Shown piece after piece: positions 9,290-18,491 of a stretch of 64,000 nt of DNA. The notes under the pieces are model-generated. The model searched no databases and was not told the DNA's origin. It was given only the letters and a program-made list of their open reading frames with translations. The stretch's first letter is position 1. Every line of letters starts with the position of its first letter. Made by a program: the position numbers and the translations under genes. Source of the stretch: Sporosarcina beigongshangi (GTDB lineage Bacteria > Actinomycetota > Actinomycetes > Actinomycetales > Micrococcaceae); NCBI RefSeq assembly GCF_016820535.1, contig NZ_JADHDY010000013.1:1-64000 (forward strand). The letters are read 5' to 3'.

Positions 9290-10353
9290 GTTTGGGCGGC
9301 CCGCGGCTTCAGCCAGCGGACAAAAGTCCAGAGCATGCCTGTGGCGACGACCAGCCACGCGGCCACGGCCACCCAGGTGGTGACATCGCCCACCCACGCA
9401 ACAATGGGCATGTGGTTCTCCTTGCCGAACCTGTACGTGGCGACGGCAAACATCCCCAGCGGGAACACAATGGACCACAACGCCGTGGTGTAACGCAGGG
9501 GCTCGCGCCGGACCACGTGCCGCCAGAACCCAAAAGCTACCAGCAGCGGCACCCACCACAGGCCGAAGGCCCACAGCAGGTAGCTGATGCCGCCCACGGT
9601 GGCACCGGCCATGGCGATGACGGGGACGGCTGACGGCAGGTGCAGGATCATGGAGCCGGCCAGCACCGTGATGGCGGTGGCCCCCATGAAGATCCAGTTG
9701 GTCGGCACGATCCCGCCCAAGTTCTCGCCGCCGGTCAGGAGGCGCAGCATGACGAGGGTGGTAAGCGTGAAATACAGCATGATGCCCACGCCCCAGAGTG
9801 CCACGGCGGCGTCGCTGAGCAGCCTCACGCTGCTGCCGCCGGTGGCCAGCGAGGCGGCCGCCATGGACAGGGACTGGGTGGAGACGACCCACAGGAACCA
9901 GGTTCCGTCAACAGGCAGCAGCCGGGGCTGGCTCGACTCGCCGATCTCGGTGCGCAGCATCATGGACAGTGGCACCCCGTAGGCCAGGAAGAGCCATAGC
10001 GGGATGCTCATGGCGCCCATGATCCAGGTGACCGCGGGTGCTACGGGGTGGAAGCCGATCCCCACCACGTTGATGGCGGCCACCACCGTCAGGTAGCCGA
10101 AGCCCTTGTGCGGGTTGCGAAAGTCGGCTACGGCATCGTTGGTGTGGGTGAGCAGGCGGCCCACCAGGCCTACCAGCAGCACCGCCAGCCCCGCCGCGGC
10201 AATCCACAGGAGGGTCGAGGAGGCGCGGGCCCACCCTGCGTCAAGCAGCGCGGATGAGACAATGCCCGTGGCCATCACGAACGCGAACGAGGCCGGCGGC
10301 TGGTTGGGCCATCGACTCTTGGGGTTCGCGGTGGCAGGGGTCACGTGGCTCAT
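9286..10353 (-). CDS. TDT-family (TehA/SLAC1-like) membrane transporter
   Basis: 355 residues with about ten transmembrane helices, from MSHVTPATANPKSRWPNQPP onward. The early PPASFAFVMATGIVSSAL is typical of the tellurite-resistance/dicarboxylate transporter (TDT) family, which includes TehA, malate permease Mae1 and the anion channel SLAC1. The substrate cannot be read from sequence. The open frame runs much further upstream, but that part lies within the lipoate ligase gene in another frame and is not used. I chose the ATG at 10353, which overlaps the ligase stop as ATGA, a classical coupling arrangement. It converges on the VOC gene with a 4-base overlap. Confidence 0.8.
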   Translation of the reverse strand: MSHVTPATANPKSRWPNQPPASFAFVMATGIVSSALLDAGWARASSTLLWIAAAGLAVLLVGLVGRLLTHTNDAVADFRNPHKGFGYLTVVAAINVVGIGFHPVAPAVTWIMGAMSIPLWLFLAYGVPLSMMLRTEIGESSQPRLLPVDGTWFLWVVSTQSLSMAAASLATGGSSVRLLSDAAVALWGVGIMLYFTLTTLVMLRLLTGGENLGGIVPTNWIFMGATAITVLAGSMILHLPSAVPVIAMAGATVGGISYLLWAFGLWWVPLLVAFGFWRHVVRREPLRYTTALWSIVFPLGMFAVATYRFGKENHMPIVAWVGDVTTWVAVAAWLVVATGMLWTFVRWLKPRAAQT

Positions 10354-11411
10354 GGGACCCGGTGCAGCCATTCCTCGGTGCCGAATTTGCTGTCCACGCG
10401 GCGTGCGGCTTCGGCCAGCTCCCCGGCGGTCAGGCTGGAGGGGCGGGCGCCGTAGCGGGCGGTGAAGGTCTCGCTCATGCGCGCCAGAATGTCTTCGCGG
10501 CTCATTCCGCTCTGGCGCCGCAACGGATCCACGCGCTTCTTGGCCGAGCGGGTGCCCTTGTCGGAGAGCTTTTCCTTGCCGATCCGCAGCACCTCCACCA
10601 TCTTGTCCGCGTCGATGTCGTAGCTCATGGTGACGTGGTGCAGCATGGCCCCGTTGCTGAGCCGCTTCTGCGCGGCGCCGCCGATCTTGCCCTTGTCGGT
10701 GGCGATGTCGTTGAGTGGGACGTAATAGGCTTCGATGCCCATCGATTCCAGCGCCGACAGCACCCATGCGTCCAGGAATTTGTAGGAGTCCTCAAAGTTC
10801 AGCCCGTCCACCAGGGTCTGCGGGAGGTACAGGGAGTAGGTGATGCAGTTGCCCGCTTCCATGAACATGGCACCGCCGCCGCTGATGCGCCGCACCACGT
10901 GGATGCCGTGCTTCTCCACGCCGGCCGGCTCCAGCTCGTTGCGGTAGGACTGGAAACTGCCTATGACCACTGAGGGTTCGTCCCAGTCCCAGAACCTGAG
11001 CGTGGGGTTGCGCCGTCCGGCACCCACCTCTTCCGTCAGCACTTCATCGAGGGCGACGTTGACCGCCGTCGGCAGGACCGTAGGGGCAATGACGTCCCAT
11101 TCGTGGTCTATCCAGCTGGTGGCCTTGGTCAAGGCGCGGCGTACCGTGATGGCCACGGCCTGCGGGGAGAAGCCGAAGAGCACGGCACCCGCCGGCAGTG
11201 CCTCCGTGACGGCCTGGGCCAGCGCTTCCGCCGGCAGGCTGGCCGGGAGCCCGTCGAGGGCACCATTGATGGCGTCGAGCGCCTCGTCCGGCTCCAGGAA
11301 AAAGTCGCCGCTGACCCGGGCACCGCTGAGACGCCCGTCCATCACTTGGGTGTCAACCACCACTAGTTTGCCGCCGTGGACCTTGTATTCGCCATGCAGA
11401 GGAATTGCCAT
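10350..11411 (-). CDS. lplA: Lipoate-protein ligase A family protein
   Basis: A 353-residue member of the LplA/BPL fold that attaches lipoate, or a related acyl group, to lipoyl domains of 2-oxoacid dehydrogenases or GcvH. The core carries a nucleotide-binding region (VVIGSFQSYRNEL), then VRRISGGGAMFMEAGN, close to the RRxSGGGAVxHDxGN motif but with Phe-Met-Glu-Ala in place of the His-Asp part. KIGGAAQKR follows, containing the family Lys. An N-terminal extension of about 90 residues and a C-terminal helical part make it longer than minimal ligases. It is first gene of a two-gene unit with the TDT transporter. The altered HxxGN may indicate another acyl donor or octanoyl transfer. Confidence 0.8.
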   Translation of the reverse strand: MAIPLHGEYKVHGGKLVVVDTQVMDGRLSGARVSGDFFLEPDEALDAINGALDGLPASLPAEALAQAVTEALPAGAVLFGFSPQAVAITVRRALTKATSWIDHEWDVIAPTVLPTAVNVALDEVLTEEVGAGRRNPTLRFWDWDEPSVVIGSFQSYRNELEPAGVEKHGIHVVRRISGGGAMFMEAGNCITYSLYLPQTLVDGLNFEDSYKFLDAWVLSALESMGIEAYYVPLNDIATDKGKIGGAAQKRLSNGAMLHHVTMSYDIDADKMVEVLRIGKEKLSDKGTRSAKKRVDPLRRQSGMSREDILARMSETFTARYGARPSSLTAGELAEAARRVDSKFGTEEWLHRVP

Positions 11412-11467
11412 TCCTCCATCTTCGCGTCAGTGCGCCCTCTAGGCAAAACCGCCGCTTAAACAACTGA

Positions 11468-11525
11468 CCCGCGCCTGGCGGTGAAAACCCGACAGGATCG
11501 TCGGTTGTCCACCGCCCGGCGCGGG
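11468..11525 (-). terminator. Hairpin terminator downstream of rpmE2
   Basis: A 16-bp stem with one mismatch (11468-11483 with 11510-11525) encloses a smaller inner hairpin around ACCCGAC/GTCGGTT. It lies just past the L31 stop codon. No strong U-tract follows on the minus strand. It also sits upstream of lplA. Confidence 0.6.
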
Positions 11526-11547
11526 CAGGAAGGCTGGGGCAGAAGTG

Positions 11548-11802
11548 TTACTTCTTGCCGAACCCTGCGAAGCGTGCGTTGAAGCGCTCGACGCGGCCGG
11601 CGCTGTCCATGATGCGCTGCTTGCCCGTGTAGAACGGGTGTGACTCCGAGGAGATTTCCACGTCGATGACGGGGTAGGTGTTGCCGTCTTCCCACTCGAT
11701 GGTCTTGCTGGACGTCGCGGTGGAGCGCGTCAGGAACTTGGTGCCGGAAGCGAGGTCGTTGAAAACGATGGCTTCGTACTTGGGGTGGGTGTTCTGCTTC
11801 AC
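11548..11802 (-). CDS. rpmE2: 50S ribosomal protein L31 type B (zinc-independent paralogue)
   Basis: 84 residues, beginning [16 protein letters not shown]. There is no cysteine, so this is the C- (type B) form that needs no zinc. In Streptomyces, Mycobacterium and Bacillus such paralogues are repressed by Zur and replace the zinc-binding L31 when zinc is scarce, freeing ribosomal zinc. Conserved features include the SHPFYTG core and the RVERFNARF tail. I did not find a convincing Zur box upstream, but a small hairpin lies just ahead of the start and could be a leader element. The gene stands alone. Confidence 0.95.
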   Translation of the reverse strand: MKQNTHPKYEAIVFNDLASGTKFLTRSTATSSKTIEWEDGNTYPVIDVEISSESHPFYTGKQRIMDSAGRVERFNARFAGFGKK

Positions 11803-11822
11803 TGTGAACCTCAGAGTGTAAT

Positions 11823-11842
11823 TGCCTGGATTTTGCCAGGCA
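11823..11842 (-). promoter_or_regulatory. Small hairpin in the leader of rpmE2
   Basis: TGCCTGG (11823-11829) pairs perfectly with CCAGGCA (11836-11842) around a 6-base loop. It ends about 20 bases upstream of the L31 ATG. Ribosomal protein L31 leaders that bind their own product are known in several bacterial groups, so autoregulation is possible but unproven. Confidence 0.3.
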
Positions 11843-11931
11843 GATGAATGTTATGGCCACTAGGACCAGCTAGAAACTTTACCGGTTCCCGGCGGAATCA
11901 CCAAGCCGGACCCGAATCCGCCGCCGCCAAG

Positions 11932-12390
11932 TCACTTCATGGCTGCCAGTGCCGCCAGGGCCTGGTCGGCGTGCAGGTCCATGTTGGTTTCGCTGGACAC
12001 TGCGAAACGCAGGACGGAGTCCGTGTCAACGATGAAGGTGGCCCGCTTGGTGGGCAGGGATTTCGCCAGCAGCCGACGCCGGACCCCGAAGAGATCTGCG
12101 ACCTCGCCTTTTCGGTCGCTCAGGAGCGGGTAGTTGAAGCCGTTCTTCGTGGCAAAGTCCAGCTGCTTGGCCTCGGAGTCGGTGCTGATGCCCACGATGG
12201 AAGCCCCCGCGGTGGCGAACTCGGCCTGCAGGTCCCGGAAGTGGCAGGCCTCCTTGGTGCAGCCGCCGCTGCCGGCCAGCGGGTAGAAGAAAACCACCAG
12301 GGGCCCGTCGGCGGTCAGTTCCTTCAGCGTGCGCACGTTTCCATGCTGGTCGGGAAGTGAAAAATCGGGGACTTTCTCATCAAGCTTCAT
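11932..12390 (-). CDS. bcp: Peroxiredoxin, Bcp/PrxQ type
   Basis: A 152-residue thiol peroxidase that reduces hydrogen peroxide and organic hydroperoxides in the cytoplasm using thioredoxin. The active site is GSGGCTKEACHFRD: the first Cys is peroxidatic and the second, five residues later, resolving, as in PrxQ. The usual TPGCT is here SGGCT, so the TP dipeptide is changed, although the catalytic Cys is kept. The opening MKLDEKVPDFSLPDQHG is typical of the family. The start is ATG with a -10-like box 6 bases upstream, suggesting a leaderless mRNA. It reads away from the adjacent rRNA methyltransferase gene on the same strand. Confidence 0.9.
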   Translation of the reverse strand: MKLDEKVPDFSLPDQHGNVRTLKELTADGPLVVFFYPLAGSGGCTKEACHFRDLQAEFATAGASIVGISTDSEAKQLDFATKNGFNYPLLSDRKGEVADLFGVRRRLLAKSLPTKRATFIVDTDSVLRFAVSSETNMDLHADQALAALAAMK

Positions 12391-12396
12391 GGCTTC

Positions 12397-12402
12397 AGCC
12401 TA
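12397..12402 (-). promoter_or_regulatory. Candidate -10 box of bcp (leaderless)
   Basis: On the minus strand the hexamer is TAGGCT, followed by six bases (GAAGCC) and then the ATG. It sits in the 26-base gap after the SpoU methyltransferase gene. Confidence 0.5.
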
Positions 12403-12416
12403 CTCCCGCCGCCCTG

Positions 12417-13223
12417 TCAGCGGCGCGGATCCGTGGCGAAGAACGCAACAGCACTGGCGGCTGCAACGTTGAGCGAATCGACACCGGCATACATGGGGAT
12501 CATGACCGTGTTTTGTGCAGCGGCCAAGGTCTCCGGGCTCAGTCCGTAGCCCTCGCTGCCGAGGATGAGCGCAAGCTTGCCCTCGTTGCGCGCGGCGAGT
12601 TCGTCGATGGTGAGCGAATCGGCTTCCAGCGCGAGGGCCGCCGTCGCGAATCCGGCGCCGTGCAGCATTTGCAGGCCACGGGGAAGGGAATCCATGCGTG
12701 CCCAGGGGATCGCGAACACGGTGCCCATGCTGACGCGGATGCTGCGCCGGTAGAGGGGGTCGCCGCAGCTGGGGCTGATAAGCACGGCGTCGACGCCCAG
12801 GGCGGCTGCGGAGCGGAAGATGGCGCCAATGTTGGTGTGGTCGCTGATGTTCTCCAGCACGGCAACCCGGCGTGCGCCCTGGAGCAGCGAGTCCATGGGA
12901 ACGGGTGCAGGGCGGTGCATGGACGCCATGGCGCCGCGGTGCAGGTTGATGCCGGTGATGTCCTCGAGCATGGCGGCGGTTCCCACGTAGGCAGGGATGC
13001 CGGGGTGGTCGTCAAGGACGTCCTGGACCTCAGGCAGCCTCTTCTCGGAGACGAAGAAGGAACGGGGGCGGTGGCCCGCGGCGAGGGCGCGGCGCACCAC
13101 CTTCGGGCTTTCAGCGATGTAGAGCCCCTCGGCAGGTTCCTTGGCCTTCCGCAGCTGGACGTCGGTCAGGGAGACGTAGTCGCCGACACGGGGGTCGTCG
13201 GCGGTTTCGAGTCGGATGATCAT
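12417..13223 (-). CDS. TrmH/SpoU-family RNA 2'-O-methyltransferase
   Basis: 268 residues. SpoU enzymes transfer a methyl group from S-adenosylmethionine to ribose 2'-OH of tRNA or rRNA and fold into a trefoil knot. The N-terminal part is a substrate-binding domain with the early Arg/Lys-rich RKAKEPAEGLYIAES. The C-terminal SPOUT domain shows NISDHTNIGAIFRSAAALG (motif 1), LALILGSEGYGLS (motif 2) and VDSLNVAAASAVAFF (motif 3), all well kept. The exact target nucleotide cannot be predicted. Its ATG overlaps the end of the preceding TauE gene by 4 bases, suggesting coupling. Confidence 0.9.
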   Translation of the reverse strand: MIIRLETADDPRVGDYVSLTDVQLRKAKEPAEGLYIAESPKVVRRALAAGHRPRSFFVSEKRLPEVQDVLDDHPGIPAYVGTAAMLEDITGINLHRGAMASMHRPAPVPMDSLLQGARRVAVLENISDHTNIGAIFRSAAALGVDAVLISPSCGDPLYRRSIRVSMGTVFAIPWARMDSLPRGLQMLHGAGFATAALALEADSLTIDELAARNEGKLALILGSEGYGLSPETLAAAQNTVMIPMYAGVDSLNVAAASAVAFFATDPRR

Positions 13224-13999
13224 GCGGCAACCAGTTTCTGGATCATGAAGAAGAGTGCGACGAGTCCCAGCGCGACGATGACGCTGCGCAGGACCAGGGG
13301 CGAGAGTTTCCGCCCGATCCGGGCGCCGAGGAAGCCGCCCGCGAGGGAGCTGACGGCGACCAGGCCCACAACCTGCCAGATGATCATGTCGGGGGCAAAG
13401 AGCAGGTAGGAAATGGCGGCGATGACATTGACGCTCAGGGACAGGACATTCTTGACGGCGTTGGCGTTTTGCAGCGTGCCGGACATGAAGATGCCCAAGA
13501 TGGCGACCAGGAGCACGCCCTGGGCCGCCACAAAATATCCGCCATAGACGCCGGCCAGGTAGACGAGCACCACCATAGCCGCCTCATGCGAACGTGCCGC
13601 CGGCGCGTTCTCGCGTTTGGCCTTGATGGCCCGCTGCAGCTTGGGCTGAAAAATGACGAGGGCCAGCGCCAGCACGATCAGCACTGGCGCCACCACGGCA
13701 AACACTGATTCCGGCAGGTGCAGCAGGAGGTACGCACCAGTGATGCCGCCCAGTATTGATGCCGGCATGAGCCGTGCCAGGTTGTGCTTCATGCCGCGCA
13801 GTTCGCGCCGGTATCCCCACGTTCCCGAGATGCCGCCGGCAATGAGGCCCATGGCATTGCTCACCACGGCCATGACCGGGGCCACCCCCAGGGCAATCAG
13901 GATGGGAAAGGTAACCAGCGTGCCGGAACCCACCACCGTGTTGATGGTGCCGGCCCAGAGCCCGCCAAGCAGGATGAAGAGGGATTCGAGCGCGTTCAC
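13220..13999 (-). CDS. TauE/SafE-family sulfite/organosulfur exporter
   Basis: A 259-residue integral membrane protein with about eight helices in two repeated halves, as in the TauE/SafE/TSUP family. These export or import small sulfur compounds or carboxylates. The first half shows LLGGLWAGTINTVVGSGTLVTFP, with the GxGxG-like family turn; the second contains GVYGGYFVAAQGVLLVAILGI with a related pattern. No sulfur metabolism gene is adjacent, so the substrate is open. It lies between an ABC ATPase gene upstream and the RNA methyltransferase gene, which its stop codon overlaps by 4 bases. Confidence 0.88.
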   Translation of the reverse strand: MNALESLFILLGGLWAGTINTVVGSGTLVTFPILIALGVAPVMAVVSNAMGLIAGGISGTWGYRRELRGMKHNLARLMPASILGGITGAYLLLHLPESVFAVVAPVLIVLALALVIFQPKLQRAIKAKRENAPAARSHEAAMVVLVYLAGVYGGYFVAAQGVLLVAILGIFMSGTLQNANAVKNVLSLSVNVIAAISYLLFAPDMIIWQVVGLVAVSSLAGGFLGARIGRKLSPLVLRSVIVALGLVALFFMIQKLVAA

Positions 14000-14020
14000 G
14001 TGCGGCGGGGCTGGCGGCGG

Positions 14021-14806
14021 CTAGTTGCGTGCCGTTGCCGTGTACCGGCCCGCGGTGCTTGAAACAGACAGCGGCAGGCCGAATGTGGCGGAGAGGTTGT
14101 CCTCCGTCAGAACGTCGGCGATGGGACCCTGGGCCACGACGCCGCCGTCGCGCAGCAGCAGTGCGTGGGTGAATCCCGGCGGAATTTCCTCCAGGTGGTG
14201 GGTGACCAGGACAGTGCTGGGCGCGAGGGGGTCGGCGGCCAGTTCGCTCAGGCGCTTGACCAACCCTTCACGGCCGGCCAGGTCCAATCCTGCGCCGGGC
14301 TCGTCCAGCAGCAGCAGTTCGGGGTCGCTCATGAGGGCGCGGGCGATCTGGACGCGCTTGCGTTCGCCGTCGCTGAGCGAAGCGAAGGGACGGTTGAAGA
14401 ACGTGGACACACCCCACTCCTCCAGCAGGCCAAAGGCGCGGCGTTCGTCGTCGCGCTCGTAGTCCTCACGCCAGCGGCCGGTGACGCCGTAGGAGGCGGT
14501 GACCACCACGTTGAGCACCTTTTCGTGCTCGGGGATCTGGTGGGCCAGGGCGGCGGAGGCCAGACCGATGCGGGGACGCAGTTCAAAGACGTCGACGGCG
14601 CCCATGACCTCGTCGAGGATGCCGGCCACGCCACGGGTGGGGTGCATGCGGGCACCAGCGATCTGCAGCAGCGTGGACTTGCCTGCGCCGTTGGGGCCAA
14701 GTACCACCCACCGTTCGCCCTCGGTGACCCGCCAGTCGACGTTGTTCAACAGTGTTTTGGTGCCGCGGACTACGCTGACACCGGCCAAACCCAAAACTTC
14801 ACTCAT
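14021..14806 (-). CDS. Orphan ABC transporter ATP-binding protein
   Basis: 261 residues with every ATPase motif: Walker A GPNGAGKST, signature LSDGERKRVQIARAL (SDGE rather than SGGQ), Walker B LLLLDEPGAGLD, and the H-loop VTHHLEEIP. No permease or binding protein is adjacent, so the partner is encoded elsewhere or it works without one. It resembles the YlmA/ModF-like group of lone ATPases. The longer reading frame starting near 14959 is not supported; ATG at 14806 gives the usual MSEVLGLAGVSVVRG start. It is divergent from serB. Confidence 0.85.
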   Translation of the reverse strand: MSEVLGLAGVSVVRGTKTLLNNVDWRVTEGERWVVLGPNGAGKSTLLQIAGARMHPTRGVAGILDEVMGAVDVFELRPRIGLASAALAHQIPEHEKVLNVVVTASYGVTGRWREDYERDDERRAFGLLEEWGVSTFFNRPFASLSDGERKRVQIARALMSDPELLLLDEPGAGLDLAGREGLVKRLSELAADPLAPSTVLVTHHLEEIPPGFTHALLLRDGGVVAQGPIADVLTEDNLSATFGLPLSVSSTAGRYTATARN

Positions 14807-14935
14807 AAGCCAAGAGCCTATGACACGAGGGGCGGCCAGCGCTAACCAGCACGCCGTCCCCGCCAGAGCGGGGGAGACGGCGCGGCGGACCGCCGCACAT
14901 GACGCCGCGCGAACGGTGCGGGGCCGCCAATTGGC

Positions 14936-14941
14936 TAGAAT
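14936..14941 (+). promoter_or_regulatory. Candidate -10 box of serB (leaderless)
   Basis: TAGAAT matches the consensus TATAAT at five of six positions and ends 7 bases before the ATG at 14949. This supports 14949 as the start, because the alternative ATG at 14940 would fall inside the box. Confidence 0.55.
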
Positions 14942-14948
14942 GCTACTC

Positions 14949-15863
14949 ATGCCCTCCACACTTACCGCAGTCAGCTATGGCCATTCGCTCTCCCCCGCAG
15001 CCCTTGACAGGGTCCGGACAGTCCTGGCCGACCACGGCTTCAGGATCGCCTCCGAACGAGTTGAGAGCCACCCGGGGTTCGATGCCGCCATTCTTGAGCT
15101 CGGCTCGCTGAATCCCAGCGGCACCAGCGAGGCCCAGGACGCGGCCCGCCTGTCCCGGCTCCGTGCGGCGCTGGCGGAGGCAGCGGAGGACGGCGTCAGC
15201 ACCGCCGTCGTGCCTGATACCCTGCGGCAGGCGGAGCGCAAGTTCATCATCATGGACGTGGATTCCACACTGATCCAGCAGGAGGTCATCGAGCTGCTCG
15301 CATCCCATGCAGGGACCGAAGCGGAGGTGGCGAAGGTCACCGAGGCGGCCATGCGCGGGGAACTGGACTTTGCCGAGAGCCTGCACCACCGCGTGGCAAC
15401 GCTGGCAGGGCTGCCGGAGGGCGTGTTGGCCGAGGTTGGCGCAAAGATCAAGCTGTCGGTCGGTGCCGAGCGGCTCGTCACCCAGGCGAAGGCGGCCGGT
15501 CACGTGGTGTGTGCCGTGTCCGGCGGTTTCTCGCAGATTCTTGCACCGCTGGCCGAGCGGTTGGGCCTCGACCACGCATTGGCGAATGATCTCGAAATTG
15601 TCGACGGCCTGTTGACCGGCAAGGTCAGCGGCGCCGTGGTGGACCGCGCTGCGAAGGCCGTGCAGCTGCGCGCCTGGAGCGCCGAGGCCGGCATTTCCCC
15701 CACGGCCACGATGGCCATTGGCGACGGCGCCAACGACCTCGACATGATGGCCGCCGCCGCGTTGGGCGTCGCGTTCAATGCCAAGCCCGCCGTGCGTGCC
15801 GTGGCCGACGCGCAGATCAACATCCCCAACCTTGACGTGGCACTGGCGCTGGCGAACATCTGA
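14949..15863 (+). CDS. serB: Phosphoserine phosphatase
   Basis: 304 residues. It hydrolyses phosphoserine, the last step of serine synthesis. An N-terminal region of about 95 residues precedes the HAD phosphatase core. Motif I is DVDSTLIQQE near residue 100, with the nucleophilic and acid Asp both present. Motif II is in VCAVSGGFSQI, and motif III/IV is MAIGDGANDLDMMAAA. The cap residues ELLASHAG follow motif I as in other SerB proteins. Single ATG choice is supported by the -10 position. A 21-bp perfect hairpin terminates the gene. Confidence 0.93.
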   Translation: MPSTLTAVSYGHSLSPAALDRVRTVLADHGFRIASERVESHPGFDAAILELGSLNPSGTSEAQDAARLSRLRAALAEAAEDGVSTAVVPDTLRQAERKFIIMDVDSTLIQQEVIELLASHAGTEAEVAKVTEAAMRGELDFAESLHHRVATLAGLPEGVLAEVGAKIKLSVGAERLVTQAKAAGHVVCAVSGGFSQILAPLAERLGLDHALANDLEIVDGLLTGKVSGAVVDRAAKAVQLRAWSAEAGISPTATMAIGDGANDLDMMAAAALGVAFNAKPAVRAVADAQINIPNLDVALALANI

Positions 15864-15917
15864 ATTCGCCTTGCCTGCTAGCTGCCTGCTTGTCTGCTGC
15901 CCAGCACCGCACAAAGT

Positions 15918-15965
15918 ACGACGGCGGTTGGTGCCTTTCCCAGGAAAGGCACCAACCGCCGTCGT
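15918..15965. terminator. Strong bidirectional terminator between serB and an SDR gene
   Basis: A perfect 21-bp inverted repeat (15918-15938 with 15945-15965) around the loop CCCAGG, followed by GCTTT on the plus strand. It separates serB from the convergent SDR gene and can serve both directions. Confidence 0.9.
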
Positions 15966-15984
15966 GCTTTAAGGCCGGCTGGGG

Positions 15985-16725
15985 CTACTTGAAGTAGTCG
16001 GCGCCGCCTACGTATTCGGTGTGGCCGGACGGGACGTCCGCCGTGGCCATCTTGGCGATCTCCGCGGCAAATTCGGAAACCGTGTACAGCCTGCCGGCCT
16101 CGGCCCGGCGGGCCTCGATGGCGCCCGGGTTGGCGCGGTCCAGCAGGGTCGCCGTGACAGTGCCCTCGATCATGTCGCCGGAGACCACAACGAGGGAGAT
16201 GTCCTCGGCTGCCAGGTTGGGGATCAGGGCGCGCAGGGCGTCCTCGCCGGCACGCTTGCTCTTGGCCACGGGCTCGTATTCGGGCATGGTGGGCACGGTT
16301 TCAATGAAGTGAGCCTGGTGGCTGGTGACAAACACCACGCGCGAGCCGGCCGGCAGCAGCGGCATCGCGGCGTTGAGCAGGTTGACCTGGGCGTCGCGGT
16401 TGAGCTGCAGGGCGTAGTCCTCGGCCATGCCGGACTCCATGCCGCCCGAAGCGTTCAGGACCACAAGATCCAGCGAACCGAAGTTTTCCAGGGCGGCGCT
16501 GACCAGTGCCTGCACGCCTTCCTGGGTGGTGAGGTCGGCGCCCACGGCGACGGCGCGGCCGCCTGCCTCCTGAATCTGGGCGACCACCTTGTTGGCGCGA
16601 GGCGCCTTCTGGCGGTAGTTGACCACCACGGCGGCACCTTCAGCGGCCAGGAACTTGGCCACGTCGGCACCCACGCCGCGTGAGGAGCCGGTGACGATTG
16701 CTGTCTTTCCGTCGAGCTTTCCCAT
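15985..16725 (-). CDS. SDR-family protein lacking the catalytic Tyr
   Basis: 246 residues with a Rossmann fold. The cofactor motif is intact: TGSSRGVG at 12-19 with VNYRQK following. At the NAG position it reads NASGG. The catalytic Ser135 (FVTSHQAHF) is kept. In the YxxxK region the sequence is V153-A-K-S-K157, so Tyr is replaced by Val, while Y150 and Y104 lie close by. A neighbouring Tyr might substitute, or the protein may bind NAD(P)H without classical catalysis. It is immediately downstream of fabG on the same strand with about 100 bases between, but seems independent of it. Confidence 0.8.
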   Translation of the reverse strand: MGKLDGKTAIVTGSSRGVGADVAKFLAAEGAAVVVNYRQKAPRANKVVAQIQEAGGRAVAVGADLTTQEGVQALVSAALENFGSLDLVVLNASGGMESGMAEDYALQLNRDAQVNLLNAAMPLLPAGSRVVFVTSHQAHFIETVPTMPEYEPVAKSKRAGEDALRALIPNLAAEDISLVVVSGDMIEGTVTATLLDRANPGAIEARRAEAGRLYTVSEFAAEIAKMATADVPSGHTEYVGGADYFK

Positions 16726-16829
16726 TGATGAATTCCTTAATCTTGTGCGTGCAGGGATTGTTGCGGCACCTGGTTGTGCGGCAGACCTGCCTTGAATCTT
16801 ACGTGCGGGGAAGGTGTGCGGCAGCGGCC

Positions 16830-18215
<1,386 letters not shown>

Positions 18216-18229
<14 letters not shown>

Positions 18230-18488
18230 CATGCTCCCCGGCGCCGAGAATGCTGGTGCCCCGCAGGGGCCCGTTTCCCCCATCTGCTCCCGCAAGGGGT
18301 GCCGTGGCGGGGCCACGACGCAGCTGTTGTGGAACAACCCCAAGATCCACACCCCGGAGCGGCGAAAGATCTGGCTGGCCTGCGACGACCATGTCGCGTG
18401 GCTGGAAGATTACCTGAAGGGCCGTTCCCTGTGGAAGGAGACCCTGCCCCTGCACGCCCAGCCGCTGACCCCCGAGGATCCCGCCTAA
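18216..18488 (+). CDS. Conserved actinobacterial small protein, possible metal site
   Basis: 90 residues, beginning MSIFDMLPGAENAGAPQGP. AGGAGGAG at 18201-18208 gives a strong ribosome site. The protein has paired cysteines (CSRKGC), then a third Cys and a His within CDDHVAWLEDYL, which could bind a metal such as zinc. No known domain is recognised. It overlaps DUF3099 by 14 bases and stops 3 bases before the SURF1 gene, so the three are surely one transcript. Co-occurrence with SURF1 suggests a role near cytochrome oxidase, but that is inference. Confidence 0.7.
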
Positions 18489-18491
18489 TCC

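Noticed and set aside
10354-10767. N-terminal extension of the TDT transporter
   Set aside because: It reads through the lipoate ligase gene in another frame; the ATG at 10353 gives the normal length and an ATGA overlap.
14807-14959. N-terminal extension of the orphan ABC ATPase
   Set aside because: Would overlap the serB promoter and start; homologue-like sequence begins at MSEVLGLAG.
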